From Nitrosomonadales bacterium (GTDB taxonomy: Bacteria > Pseudomonadota > Gammaproteobacteria > Burkholderiales > Gallionellaceae): a stretch of 64,000 nt of DNA. The notes below the pieces were generated by a model. The model was not told the origin of the DNA. It worked only from the letters and a program-made list of their open reading frames with translations, and made no database searches. Shown piece after piece: positions 44,052 through 53,460 of this stretch (positions within the stretch are counted from its first letter, which is position 1; the number at the start of each line of letters is the position of its first letter). The DNA lies in the NCBI GenBank assembly GCA_016214695.1, contig JACRNY010000001.1, positions 1,116,001 to 1,180,000 on the forward strand, written 5' to 3'. The position numbers and the translations under genes were made by a program.

Positions 44052-45053
44052 TTATGCTCCCTTGTGGTAACCCACGATGCGCTCGACTTCGTTCTTCGAG
44101 CCGAGGATGACGGGCACGCGCTGGTGCAGGCCGTTGGGTTTCAGTTCCATGATGCGCTCGCGGCCGGTGGAGCTCATGCCGCCTGCCTGCTCGACGATGA
44201 ACGACATCGGGTTGGCTTCGTACATCAGGCGCAGTTTGCCTGCCTTGGCCGGATCCTTGGTATCGAACGGATACATGAAGATGCCGCCGCGGGTAAGGAT
44301 GCGATGCACTTCGGCCACCATGGAGGCGACCCAGCGCATGTTGAAGTTCTTCTCGCGGCCGCCGTCCTTGCCCTTGACGCACTCTTCCACATAGCGCTGC
44401 ACGGGCTTTTCCCAGTAACGCTGGTTTGACATGTTGATGGCGAACTCGGCAGTGTCGGCCGGGATCTGCATGTTGGGGTGGGTCAGGAAGAACTCGCCGA
44501 CGTCGCGGTCCAGGGTGAAGCCGTTCACACCGTGGCCGGTGGTGAGCACCATCATGGTGTTCGGGCCGTACAGTGCATAGCCGGCGCAGATCTGCTTGGT
44601 GCCGGGCTGCATGAAGTCGGCCGCGGTCGGGTTGGTCACACCTTCGGGGCAACGCAGGATGGAGAAGATGGTGCCGACGGAGATATTCACGTCGATGTTG
44701 GAAGAACCGTCCAGCGGGTCGAAAGTGATGAGGTACTTGCCCTTGGGATACTTGGCCGGGATCGGATAGATGTCGTCCATCTCTTCGGAAGCCATCGCCG
44801 CCAGGTGGCCGCCCCACTCGTTGGCCTTGATGAACACTTCATTGGTGATGATGTCCAGTTTCTTCTGGGTCTCGCCCTGCACGTTTTCGCTGCCCGCGCT
44901 GCCCAGCACACCGATCAGCGCGCCCTTGTTCACGTCATGCGCGATCTGCTTGCAGGCAGACACGACGTCGTTCAGCAGGCCGGTGAAATCGCCGGTGGCG
45001 CCCGGGATCTGGCGTTGTTCTTCGATGATGAACTGGATCAAACTTTTGCTCAT
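44052..45053 (-). CDS. fbp: Fructose-1,6-bisphosphatase, class I
   Basis: 333 residues. The metal/phosphate site [12 protein letters not shown] (about 115-126) is intact, with [10 protein letters not shown] near the C-terminus. It dephosphorylates FBP in gluconeogenesis and in RuBP regeneration. GAGGAGAGC precedes the ATG. It is coupled to purE downstream and separated from terC upstream by 80 AT-rich bases in which I see no clear terminator. Confidence 0.96.
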   Translation of the reverse strand: MSKSLIQFIIEEQRQIPGATGDFTGLLNDVVSACKQIAHDVNKGALIGVLGSAGSENVQGETQKKLDIITNEVFIKANEWGGHLAAMASEEMDDIYPIPAKYPKGKYLITFDPLDGSSNIDVNISVGTIFSILRCPEGVTNPTAADFMQPGTKQICAGYALYGPNTMMVLTTGHGVNGFTLDRDVGEFFLTHPNMQIPADTAEFAINMSNQRYWEKPVQRYVEECVKGKDGGREKNFNMRWVASMVAEVHRILTRGGIFMYPFDTKDPAKAGKLRLMYEANPMSFIVEQAGGMSSTGRERIMELKPNGLHQRVPVILGSKNEVERIVGYHKGA

Positions 45054-45133
45054 TACTGCTCTCCTCTGAATGAATTTTTACAACTCGTAGATTTTACAGC
45101 TTTTACACTTCGCCCTCTACGGCTATTTCCTGC

Positions 45134-46090
45134 TTATTTGCGCGGCTTCCCTTGCATCACGAGCAGACTGGCAGCTACGCTGGCGCCGATCAGCACGGCG
45201 ACAATGGCAAGCGACGCCTGCACAGGGACGTGGTACCAGGGTGCGATCAGCATCTTGGTGCCGATGAAGGCCAGCACCATGGCCAGCCCGTATTTCAGCA
45301 GATGGAAGCGGTCAGCCACATCCGCCAGCAGGAAGTACAGCGCACGCAAGCCCATGATCGCGAATATATTGGACGTGAATACGATGAACGGATCGGTAGT
45401 GATCGCAAAGATGGCCGGGATGGAATCCACGGCGAACACCAGGTCGGATACCTCAACCAGGAGCAGCACCAGGAACAACGGCGTGAAGTAGCGCACGCCA
45501 TCCTTGATCACGCTGAATCTCTCGCCGTGGTCGCCCTCGGCGATGCGCAAATGCCGGCGAGCAAAGCGCAGTACCGGATTCTTCTCCAGATCAGGCTCCT
45601 TCTCCTCTGCCACCAGCATGCGCACACCCGTGATGACCAGAAAGGCGCCGAACAGGTACAACACCCAGCTGAACTCTTGCACCACCCAGGCGCCTGCCAG
45701 AATCATCACCGCGCGCATGACGATCGCGCCGAGCACCCCGTAGACCAGCACGCGGCGCTGGTATTCGGGGGGGACATGGAACGCGCCAAAAATCAGCAGG
45801 AACACGAACACGTTATCAACCGACAGGGACTTTTCGATCAGGTAGCCGGTAAGGAACTCCAGCGCCTTGGCATCAGCGACCGCCTCGCCTGCCGTGTCTT
45901 TCAGCTGCCACCACAGCAGGCCGTTGAAGATCAAGGCCAGCGAGACCCAGACCAGCGACCAGATGGCCGCTTCCCTGACGCTAACCTTGTGCGCCTTGCG
46001 CCCTCCGAAGACAAACAGGTCCAGCGCCAGCATCATCAGGACAAAGATGATGAATGCAGCCCACATCCAGGGTTCGCCAATGTTGTTCAT
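45134..46090 (-). CDS. TerC/Alx-family integral membrane protein
   Basis: 318 residues with about nine membrane helices. The TerC core is evident in EKSLSVDNVFVFLLIF (about 87-102) and SDLVFAVDSIPAIFAITTDPFIVFTSNIFAIMGLRALYF, with the acidic residues that are thought to handle metal ions. Family members export Mn2+ or supply metal to secreted enzymes. I saw no yybP-ykoY riboswitch in the 91-base leader. It lies between the purE paralogue and fbp in the carbon block. Confidence 0.9.
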   Translation of the reverse strand: MNNIGEPWMWAAFIIFVLMMLALDLFVFGGRKAHKVSVREAAIWSLVWVSLALIFNGLLWWQLKDTAGEAVADAKALEFLTGYLIEKSLSVDNVFVFLLIFGAFHVPPEYQRRVLVYGVLGAIVMRAVMILAGAWVVQEFSWVLYLFGAFLVITGVRMLVAEEKEPDLEKNPVLRFARRHLRIAEGDHGERFSVIKDGVRYFTPLFLVLLLVEVSDLVFAVDSIPAIFAITTDPFIVFTSNIFAIMGLRALYFLLADVADRFHLLKYGLAMVLAFIGTKMLIAPWYHVPVQASLAIVAVLIGASVAASLLVMQGKPRK

Positions 46091-46181
46091 TTGGCTTCCT
46101 CGTCAAAAAGCTCTGCGCAATTAATTTTTGTCATGGGCATACAGGCAGCAATACACAAAGTACGATGGCGACCATTCCGGT

Positions 46182-46697
46182 TTATTTCGCACCCAGCTTG
46201 GCCAGTGCCTGATCGGCGGTTTCATCGTAACGGGCGCGTTCCTTTTTCGCGGCAGCCTCAAGCGCATGGTCGATCTCCGGATGCTTCAGTGCGAGGATGC
46301 GAGCGGCCAGCATCGCAGCATTCTTGGCGCCATCCACTGCCACAGTGGCGACAGGAACACCGGGCGGCATTTGCACGGTGGCCAGCAGTGCATCCAGACC
46401 GGATACCACACCGCCGGACAGAGGCAGGCCGATCACCGGCAAGCGGGTGTGCCCGGCGATCACGCCGGCCAGGTGTGCCGCCATGCCAGCGCAGCCGATG
46501 AGCACCTGCACACCTTCCTTGTGAGCGCGATCGATGTAGGCGATCACCTTGTCAGGGGTACGGTGCGCCGATGCAACCACGATCTCGCTGGCGATTCCAA
46601 GGTCGGTCAGGGTATCGCGCACCTTGACGACCGTCGGCAGGTCGTTTGGGCTGCCGGTGAGGATGCCCACCATCACTTTGCCGTTCGGCTTTTCCAT
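46182..46697 (-). CDS. PurE-family paralogue in the cbb gene run
   Basis: 171 residues. The PurE fold is clear: [34 protein letters not shown] and [21 protein letters not shown]. It differs from the second purE at 43554: the usual Trp of the SDW motif is Leu, and GAGG is GCAGM. It may be a second N5-CAIR mutase, or have another carboxyl-transfer role. AGGAG precedes the ATG, 23 bases after cbbO, so it should be cotranscribed with cbbQ-cbbO. Confidence 0.85.
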   Translation of the reverse strand: MEKPNGKVMVGILTGSPNDLPTVVKVRDTLTDLGIASEIVVASAHRTPDKVIAYIDRAHKEGVQVLIGCAGMAAHLAGVIAGHTRLPVIGLPLSGGVVSGLDALLATVQMPPGVPVATVAVDGAKNAAMLAARILALKHPEIDHALEAAAKKERARYDETADQALAKLGAK

Positions 46698-46720
46698 ATG
46701 CTCTCCTAATATCTCAAGAA

Positions 46721-48982
46721 TTATTTGGTCAATGAAATGAATAGTTCCGGCAGCTTGGCCGGTAATTGCGCCACATTGTCCACGATGGTGTACTGCTTGC
46801 CGAAGATGTCCGAGACATACTCATCGGCTTTGGGATCGAGGTTGATGCAATAGCTGTAGATGCCCTGCTGGTCCAGCTCCTTCACGGCCTGGCGCGCATC
46901 CTCGATCAGGATGCGCCCGTCCTTGCTGTCGATATCCGCCGGTTCGCCATCGGTCAGGATCAGCATCAGCTTCTTGTCGGCCTGCTGCTTTTCCAGATAG
47001 TGGGCAGCATGCCGCATCGCGGCACCCATGCGAGTGGAGTAGCTGGCTTCCATCGCTGCCAAACGCCCCTTCACCTCATCATTCCAGCTTTCGCTGTACC
47101 CCTTGATGTGCAGGTAGCGCACGTCGTGACGGGTGTTGGAGTGAAAACCTGCGATAGCGAACGGATCGCCCAGTTTCTCCACTGCCCAACCCAGAATCGT
47201 CACCGCTTCCTGGCTGAGTTCGAGGATGGTCTGCTGGCTGCCTGCCGCTTTTTCATTCAGCGATTCGGACAAATCGAGCAACAACATGACTGCGATATTG
47301 CGCCCATCGTTGCGGTGGCTCATGTTGATGCGCGTATCCGGTTGTGCCCCACTCTTGTAATCAATAAGCGAACGGATGGCAATGTCGAGATCCAGTTCGC
47401 TGCCTTCTTCCTGATAGCGGATGCGCACCTTGTCCTGCGGCTTGAGCAGGTCGAGCATCTTCTTCAGTCGCTTGGCCAAGCCCGCATGCTTTTCCAGCAG
47501 GCGGTCAATATCAGCAGCGTTACCTTGCGGGTGCAGAACTTCATATACGCTAACCCAGTCGGGGCGATAGTTCTGGCTGTTGTAATCCCACTCGTGGTAG
47601 TGTCGTGGTGGCAGCCCTTTCAATTCCTCCCCCGGCTCCAGCTTCCGGTCTGCGGCCACCTCACCTTCATCGTCTTCTTCCATGAAGTTCCACATGTGGC
47701 GATTGTCATCGCGATATCCCACTTCGGTGTCTTTGAAGTGCGTCTTGGGAAGGTTGTCACTTTGCAAACGGGTGCGGGCGATGTATGTAACAGCGATATC
47801 AACCATTCCCTGTGTGCTCGATTCACCCTGTTGCATCAGCTCATGGAAGCGCCGCGCAAACTCGATGGTGTGCACGTTCGTGTATTTGTGATCCGCATCC
47901 AGAATGGCGCGCGACAACATCGCCAATCGATGACGCACACCGGATTCCTGCGCATGGTCGCAGGCATCTTCCGCAGGAATGGGATGCAGCGCCGTGAAGA
48001 TAGGGCGCAAACCAGGGTACTCGCGCATGGCGAGGAATTCCACACGACTGTCTTCCAGCACTTCTACAGCCATGCGTTGTGAGGGACTCAGGTTGTCTGC
48101 AAAGATGGCCTTGGTCCAACGACGGTGGGCAATCATGTGCGCCAACGTGGCGCGATAACGGTCGATACCCGCGATCCCCTGTGCATTGTCATATACATCG
48201 GGCAGGCGAATACCGAGCTGGTCGTAGTAGGGCATCGGCTTGCGCAGCTCGTCGAAGGTTGTGGAATACGGGACCAGCATGTCCTCGTCTTGCCACAAGC
48301 CGCGCATGTACATCCTCAACTTGCGGTCGTTATCCACCAGCAAGGTACCGCGGCGCTCGCGCTGCATCACGGCCTTGCTGTCTGCCGAATGCAGGCTGAA
48401 ATATTCGGTTTGACGTTCAGGATGGTCGTCGTAATAGCGCACGCCGTAATCCACCCAGTTCCTGAGGCCTGCCAGTGACAATTGGCCCAGCAGGATCGGT
48501 ATCTGTTTGAACATCTCCGGCAAGCCCGGGCTGGCGAAGGTCTGATGGATGCCATGTACCGAGCCGGTGGTGCGCTCCATCAGATCAAGCGCGACAGACA
48601 GGTAGTCGCTCAACTGCTCTCGTGTCGGCAGCCGGCGAGCCGTTACCGGCAGCGATTGCAGGAACGGTACGATGGCTTTGCCATTCGGCGAGCGCCACAT
48701 CTTGCGGATGAACAGCATGATATCGCCGAGCGCGTCTTCACCCACATGCACGGCGACGCTGGGCCACTCTTCCAGAAAGATCAGGATAGGCTCAGCGCCG
48801 CGCCCCATTTTGCCGAGAAAACGGGCTTGTTCGATGTAATCCTCTATCCCTTGGTTGGAGAGTTTAGCCAGTGCTTCCTGCATGCAATCAGGAAACACTT
48901 CCGCCACGCGTGGAAAGCCGCAATCCAGCTTGTGCCAGTAGGATTGCAGTTCCGCAGGGATCTCGACCGCTGGGGTTACCAT
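46721..48982 (-). CDS. cbbO: RuBisCO activase subunit CbbO (VWA protein)
   Basis: 753 residues. The C-terminal von Willebrand A domain (about 555-750) has the MIDAS motif DLSES (about 568) and later LILTDGEP. The N-terminal half is the CbbO/NorD-type helical domain. CbbO is the adaptor that joins the AAA+ ring of CbbQ to RuBisCO so that inhibitory sugar phosphates are removed. The start is 3 bases after cbbQ. Confidence 0.95.
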   Translation of the reverse strand: MVTPAVEIPAELQSYWHKLDCGFPRVAEVFPDCMQEALAKLSNQGIEDYIEQARFLGKMGRGAEPILIFLEEWPSVAVHVGEDALGDIMLFIRKMWRSPNGKAIVPFLQSLPVTARRLPTREQLSDYLSVALDLMERTTGSVHGIHQTFASPGLPEMFKQIPILLGQLSLAGLRNWVDYGVRYYDDHPERQTEYFSLHSADSKAVMQRERRGTLLVDNDRKLRMYMRGLWQDEDMLVPYSTTFDELRKPMPYYDQLGIRLPDVYDNAQGIAGIDRYRATLAHMIAHRRWTKAIFADNLSPSQRMAVEVLEDSRVEFLAMREYPGLRPIFTALHPIPAEDACDHAQESGVRHRLAMLSRAILDADHKYTNVHTIEFARRFHELMQQGESSTQGMVDIAVTYIARTRLQSDNLPKTHFKDTEVGYRDDNRHMWNFMEEDDEGEVAADRKLEPGEELKGLPPRHYHEWDYNSQNYRPDWVSVYEVLHPQGNAADIDRLLEKHAGLAKRLKKMLDLLKPQDKVRIRYQEEGSELDLDIAIRSLIDYKSGAQPDTRINMSHRNDGRNIAVMLLLDLSESLNEKAAGSQQTILELSQEAVTILGWAVEKLGDPFAIAGFHSNTRHDVRYLHIKGYSESWNDEVKGRLAAMEASYSTRMGAAMRHAAHYLEKQQADKKLMLILTDGEPADIDSKDGRILIEDARQAVKELDQQGIYSYCINLDPKADEYVSDIFGKQYTIVDNVAQLPAKLPELFISLTK

Positions 48983-48985
48983 GAT

Positions 48986-49789
48986 TTACGCGAATGTCGC
49001 AGCGATGGCGTGGTCCAGTGTGTCACGGATGTCGGCATCATCTGTGATGGGACGCACGAGGGCCATGCGGCAAGCGGCTTTGACTTCAACACCCCCTTTG
49101 ATCAGGGTTGCCGCATACACCAACAGGCGAGTGGAGATCCCTTCATCCAAACCATGTCCTTTAAGGTTGCGCGCGGCGTGGCCGATCTTCACCAGCTGTG
49201 ATGCCAGGCCGATCTCGATGCCGGCTTCCTTGCTCAGGATTTCGGCTTCTACCTTCGCCTCGGGATAATCGAACTCGAATGCGGTGAAGCGCTGCTTGGT
49301 CGATTGCTTCAGGTCCTTCATCAGACTCTGGTAGCCGGGGTTGTAGGAGATCACCAGCTGGAAATCGGGATGCGCCTCGATCAGCTCGCCCTTCTTGTCC
49401 AGCGGCAATGTGCGGCGGTGGTCGGTGAGCGGGTGGATGACCACGGTAGTGTCCTGGCGCGCCTCGACGATCTCGTCGAGATAGCAGATCGCACCGATAC
49501 GCGCAGCCGTGGTAAGCGGACCATCCAGCCAACGCGTACCGTTGGCATCGAGCAGATAGCGCCCGACCAGGTCGCTCGCTGTCATGTCCTCGTTACAGGC
49601 CACGGTGATCAGCGGCTTGTTGAGTTTCCAGGCCATGTATTCGATGAAGCGCGATTTACCGCAACCTGTCGGGCCTTTCACCATCACGGGAAGCCTCGCT
49701 GCGTAGGCAGCTTCGTACAGCGCCACTTCGTCGCCTTGCACCTGATAAAACGGCTCTTTACCGACTTTGTATTGGTCTTTGTTCGACAT
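48986..49789 (-). CDS. cbbQ: RuBisCO activase AAA+ subunit CbbQ (MoxR type)
   Basis: 267 residues. Walker A GPTGCGKSRF (about 38-47), Walker B CYLDEIVEAR (about 100-109) and the C-terminal CbbQ domain are present. The hexamer remodels RuBisCO with CbbO. AGGAGTAAACA precedes the ATG. A strong terminator stands between cbbM and this gene, so its expression should be much lower than that of cbbM. Confidence 0.96.
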   Translation of the reverse strand: MSNKDQYKVGKEPFYQVQGDEVALYEAAYAARLPVMVKGPTGCGKSRFIEYMAWKLNKPLITVACNEDMTASDLVGRYLLDANGTRWLDGPLTTAARIGAICYLDEIVEARQDTTVVIHPLTDHRRTLPLDKKGELIEAHPDFQLVISYNPGYQSLMKDLKQSTKQRFTAFEFDYPEAKVEAEILSKEAGIEIGLASQLVKIGHAARNLKGHGLDEGISTRLLVYAATLIKGGVEVKAACRMALVRPITDDADIRDTLDHAIAATFA

Positions 49790-49843
49790 TGTTTACTCCT
49801 GTTCCGCGTGTAACCTCACACGCCAAACGGTATTGAGTCTTGG

Positions 49844-49871
49844 AAAAAAACGCCCCCAACGTGTGGGGGCG
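49844..49871 (-). terminator. Intrinsic terminator between cbbM and cbbQ
   Basis: Read on the minus strand: stem CGCCCCCA / TGGGGGCG (49864-49871 with 49851-49858), 5-base loop, then seven Ts (49850-49844). It lies 36 bases after the cbbM stop and 55 before cbbQ, so it attenuates transcription into the activase genes. Confidence 0.88.
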
Positions 49872-49906
49872 CATTTTTATCGCTTCGATAGAGCTTTGGC
49901 TTGCGA

Positions 49907-51286
49907 TTACTTGTGCACGCCCAGCTTCTCGCGCCATCCCGGGTAGATCTTGTCTGCATCTTTCGGGAAGGACTCGAATGCTCGCGCAAACTCCTTGTGG
50001 GATTTTGCGAACTCGATCGGGTCATGGCCGCCCTTCCAGCACTCATAGGACTGACGCAGGGAGATTGCGCCCGCTGCCGGGGAGTCGATATGACCGTAGG
50101 AGCCGCCGCCGGATGTGTTGATCACGTTGCCGTGGCCCAGGTTCTGGAAGAAGCCTGGCAAACGCAATGCGTTCATGCCGCCGGAGATGATCGGTGTCGT
50201 CGGCTTCATGCCATGCCACTCTTGATGGTAGAAAGGACCATCCGCAGAATCACGCTCGATCATGTAAGCGATGTTGCGGTCGTCCTTGCCGCCTTCCATC
50301 TTGCCGAAGCCCATCGTGCCGACGTGGATGCCGGAAGCACCTTGCAGACGCGACATCTTGGCCAGCACGAATGCTGTGTAACCGCGCTTGGAAGAAGGCG
50401 ATGTCACGGCACCGTGACCGGCGCGGTGGTAGTGCAGGTACTGGCCGGGGTATTGGCGACGTGCTGTGGTGACCATGCCCGGACCGCCGACATAACCGTC
50501 AACGAGGAAGGCAACCTTGTTCGCATCCGGTCCGAAAGTCTCCAGGATGTAGTCGGCACGAGCCATCATTTCGTAGTGGTCGTCTGCAGTGATGTTCGCG
50601 GAGAACAGTTTTGCCTGGCCGGTCTCATCCATCGCACGCTTCATGGCATCGTAAACCAGCGGAATGACCTTCTTGGTCGGGCAGAAAGTCTGGTTGCCTT
50701 GCGGCTCGTCGTTCTTGATGAAATCGCCGCCCAGCCAGAATTGGTACGCTGCCTTGGCGAAAGGCTCGGGACGCAGACCCAGCTTGGGCTTGATGATGGT
50801 GCCGGCGATGTAGCCGCCGTTGACGCGCGGGCGACCCAGGATATTCCACAAATCGCTGATGTCCATCGCCGGGCCGTCGAACAGGCGCAGCATGGACCAG
50901 GGAACGTAAAAGTCCTGCATCTGCAGGTTCTCGACGTCGCCCATGCCCTGGTTGTTACCGATCGCCAGTGTCAGGAAAGAGACGATCATGGCACGACCGT
51001 CGGTGATGTTGCGGTCGAACAGTTCGATCGGGTAAGCCACCTTCATGATGCCTTTGGCTTCGTCGATGAAGTAAACCAGGGCGTCAACGCCCTTGGTGAA
51101 TTCGTCGGTGGTGCTCACTTCAACGTTGGTGCCAGTCGAAGATTCAGCAGCGATGTGTGCCGCCACTTCCAGGTAGCCGTAGCCGGCCGCCGGTCGCATG
51201 GTGTAGGCAACCAGGATGTGCTTGTCACCTTTGATCAGGTCTTCTTCTTTCAGACTCAGATCGGCATAACGATTTGATTGATCCAT
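49907..51286 (-). CDS. cbbM: Ribulose-1,5-bisphosphate carboxylase/oxygenase, form II
   Basis: 459 residues, form II length; no small-subunit gene is near. The carbamylated Lys191 lies in [10 protein letters not shown], and KPKLGLRP and [13 protein letters not shown] are intact. It carboxylates RuBP; form II enzymes have low CO2/O2 specificity and suit CO2-rich, low-oxygen niches. GAGGAGAACACA precedes the ATG. A -10-like TATGAT (complement of 51346-51351) gives a leader of about 50 bases. cbbR is divergent. Confidence 0.98.
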   Translation of the reverse strand: MDQSNRYADLSLKEEDLIKGDKHILVAYTMRPAAGYGYLEVAAHIAAESSTGTNVEVSTTDEFTKGVDALVYFIDEAKGIMKVAYPIELFDRNITDGRAMIVSFLTLAIGNNQGMGDVENLQMQDFYVPWSMLRLFDGPAMDISDLWNILGRPRVNGGYIAGTIIKPKLGLRPEPFAKAAYQFWLGGDFIKNDEPQGNQTFCPTKKVIPLVYDAMKRAMDETGQAKLFSANITADDHYEMMARADYILETFGPDANKVAFLVDGYVGGPGMVTTARRQYPGQYLHYHRAGHGAVTSPSSKRGYTAFVLAKMSRLQGASGIHVGTMGFGKMEGGKDDRNIAYMIERDSADGPFYHQEWHGMKPTTPIISGGMNALRLPGFFQNLGHGNVINTSGGGSYGHIDSPAAGAISLRQSYECWKGGHDPIEFAKSHKEFARAFESFPKDADKIYPGWREKLGVHK

Positions 51287-51345
51287 TGTGTTCTCCTCTT
51301 GTCATTGAAATGTTGCTGCTACGGGCTGCACTCTACGCACCCGCA

Positions 51346-51403
51346 ATCATAAATAATAGTCAAATATATTTATGCGAACCATAAGTATAATTTATGGTAT
51401 AAA
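51346..51403. promoter_or_regulatory. cbbM-cbbR divergent control region with two inverted repeats
   Basis: ATAAATA-N11-TATTTAT (51349-51373) is a LysR-type T-N11-A box that overlaps the likely cbbM promoter (minus-strand TATGAT at 51351-51346). CCATAA-N7-TTATGG (51379-51397) is a second perfect inverted repeat. TATAAA at 51398-51403 could be the -10 of cbbR, which would put the transcript start at about the ATG (51411). The region is much AT-richer than its surroundings. Confidence 0.65.
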
Positions 51404-51410
51404 TCTGCCC

Positions 51411-52313
51411 ATGTTACCTATTTCATTGCGCCAGTTGCAGGTGTTCGAAAGCGTTGCCCGTCACCTGAACCATTCGCGGGCAGCCTCGGAACTTTACCTG
51501 TCGCAACCTGCCGTGTCGATGCAAATCAAGCAGGCCGAAACTGCCATCGGCTTGCCCCTTTTTGAGCAAACCGGCAAGAAACTCCACCTCACGGCGGCAG
51601 GCAGCGAACTATTGCACTATGCGCGCTCGATGCTGCAACTGATGCAGGAGATGGAATCGGTGTTCGACGAGATGAAGGGTTTGGAGCGCGGCCACCTGAA
51701 CATCTCCGTGGTCAGTACTGCCAACTACTTCATGCCGCAGTTGCTGGCCAAGTTCATCCAGGCGCATCCCAAGATCCAGGTGAGCCTGTCAGTCGCCAAC
51801 CGCGACGCAGTCATCCGGCACCTTGTCGAGAACATCGCCGATCTCGCCATCATGGGCCAGCCTCCTGAGGGCACCGACATGCGTGCCGAGGCATTCATGG
51901 AGAATCCGCTGGTGGTGATCGCAGCCCCAGGCCACCCGCTGGCGCGGACCAAAAAAATCCTGCCAAAGCAATTGGCGAACGAGACGTTCCTGTTGCGCGA
52001 GCTCGGCTCGGGTACGCGCGGCGTAGCAGAACGTTACTTTGCCAGCAACAAACTGGTGCTACCTGCGCACATGGAGATGGACACCAACGAGGCCATCAAA
52101 CAGTCGGTGCAGGCGGGCATGGGTATCGGCATCATCTCGCGTCACGGTATCGAACTGGAGCTGGAGACCAGGCGACTGGTCGTTCTCGACGTGGATCGCT
52201 TCCCTATCGTGCGCCATTGGTACATCGTTCAGCGCAAGGACAAACGTCCCACCACTGCAGCGCATGAGTTCGAACGCTTCCTGCTGGAAGAATCACAAGG
52301 TGTGGCACGGTAA
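51411..52313 (+). CDS. cbbR: LysR-type regulator CbbR
   Basis: 300 residues from the ATG at 51411 (MLPISLRQLQVFESVARHL); a longer frame upstream would consist of operator DNA. Winged HTH at about 1-62 (SRAASELYLSQPAVSMQIKQ), then the LysR effector domain. CbbR activates cbb operons in response to metabolites such as RuBP or PEP. No Shine-Dalgarno precedes the ATG, and a -10 lies just upstream, so a leaderless mRNA is likely. Divergent from cbbM. Confidence 0.93.
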   Translation: MLPISLRQLQVFESVARHLNHSRAASELYLSQPAVSMQIKQAETAIGLPLFEQTGKKLHLTAAGSELLHYARSMLQLMQEMESVFDEMKGLERGHLNISVVSTANYFMPQLLAKFIQAHPKIQVSLSVANRDAVIRHLVENIADLAIMGQPPEGTDMRAEAFMENPLVVIAAPGHPLARTKKILPKQLANETFLLRELGSGTRGVAERYFASNKLVLPAHMEMDTNEAIKQSVQAGMGIGIISRHGIELELETRRLVVLDVDRFPIVRHWYIVQRKDKRPTTAAHEFERFLLEESQGVAR

Positions 52314-52316
52314 AAC

Positions 52317-52344
52317 AAAAAGCGACCCGAAGGTCGCTTTTTTG
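52317..52344. terminator. Bidirectional terminator between cbbR and fba
   Basis: Stem AGCGACC-CGAA-GGTCGCT (52321-52338) with A-run on the left (52317-52320, preceded by more As) and six Ts on the right. It can stop cbbR (+) and, read in reverse, fba (-). Confidence 0.88.
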
Positions 52345-52365
52345 TTTGCAGCCTGAAGCGATCGA

Positions 52366-53430
52366 TTACTTCACGATCGCGTTCAGTTCGCCCTTGATGT
52401 AGCGCATTGCCATGGCATCCAGTGCGATCGGCTTGATCTTGCCGGCTTGGCCTGCGGAACCGAAGGCTTCGTAACGTGCCTTGCAGATCGCCTTCATGGC
52501 CTTGGTGGTTTCGGCCAGGAACTTGCGCGGGTCGAAGTCCTTGGGGTTCTGCACCAGATAGCGACGGGTCGCGCCGGTGGAAGCCATGCGCAGGTCGGTG
52601 TCGATGTTCACTTTGCGCACGCCGTGCTTGATGCCTTCGACGATCTCTTCGACCGGCACGCCGTAGGTCTGGGGCATCGCGCCGCCGAACTCGTTGATGA
52701 TCTTCAGCCACTCTTGCGGCACGGAAGAAGAACCGTGCATCACCAGGTGCGTGTTGGGGATGCGGGCGTGGATCTCTTTGATGCGGCTGATCGCCAGGGT
52801 GTCGCCTGTGGGCGGCTTGGTGAACTTGTAGGCGCCGTGCGAGGTGCCGATGGCGATGGCCAGTGCATCCACCTGGGTCGCTTTGACGAATTCGGCGGCT
52901 TCGTTCGGGTCGGTCAGCAGCTGGTCGTGGCTCAGCACGCCTTCGGCGCCGTGCCCGTCTTCCTTCTCGCCGTGGCCGGATTCGAGAGAACCCAGGCAGC
53001 CCAGTTCGCCTTCGACGGAAACCCCGACAGCGTGCGACATCTCGACCACGTTACGGGTAACGTTGACGTTGTATTCGAACGTCGACGGTGTCTTGCCGTC
53101 GGTCATCAGGGAGCCGTCCATCATCACGCTGGAGAAGCCGGACTTGATGGCGTTGATACACACGGCCGGAGAAGCGCCGTGGTCCTGGTGCATGACGACG
53201 GGGATGTGCGGGTACATCTCGACCGCAGCTTCGATGAGGTGGCGCAGGAAGGGCTCGCCCGCGTATTTACGTGCACCGGCGGAACCTTGCATGATCACGG
53301 GGCTGTTGGTTTCATCAGCCGCTTCCATGATCGCCTTCACCTGTTCCAGGTTGTTGACGTTGAACGCGGGCAAGCCATAGCTGTGCTCAGCCGCATGATC
53401 GAGTAGTTGACGCAATGATACGAGTGCCAT
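52366..53430 (-). CDS. fba: Fructose-bisphosphate aldolase, class II
   Basis: 354 residues. Zinc-site MHQDHGASP (about 80-88), [10 protein letters not shown] and the phosphate-binding [10 protein letters not shown] are intact; this is the CbbA type of autotrophic bacteria. It joins GAP/DHAP to FBP and E4P/DHAP to sedoheptulose bisphosphate. AGGAGGAAATA precedes the ATG. It is the last gene of tkt-gap-pgk-pyk-fba, 30 bases after pyk. Confidence 0.97.
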   Translation of the reverse strand: MALVSLRQLLDHAAEHSYGLPAFNVNNLEQVKAIMEAADETNSPVIMQGSAGARKYAGEPFLRHLIEAAVEMYPHIPVVMHQDHGASPAVCINAIKSGFSSVMMDGSLMTDGKTPSTFEYNVNVTRNVVEMSHAVGVSVEGELGCLGSLESGHGEKEDGHGAEGVLSHDQLLTDPNEAAEFVKATQVDALAIAIGTSHGAYKFTKPPTGDTLAISRIKEIHARIPNTHLVMHGSSSVPQEWLKIINEFGGAMPQTYGVPVEEIVEGIKHGVRKVNIDTDLRMASTGATRRYLVQNPKDFDPRKFLAETTKAMKAICKARYEAFGSAGQAGKIKPIALDAMAMRYIKGELNAIVK

Positions 53431-53460
53431 TATTTCCTCCTGGTATGAATTACTGAAACA

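Noticed and set aside
46091-46181. Mn2+ (yybP-ykoY) riboswitch before the terC gene
   Set aside because: The short leader lacks the conserved loop sequences; the gene is more likely cotranscribed with the upstream purE paralogue.
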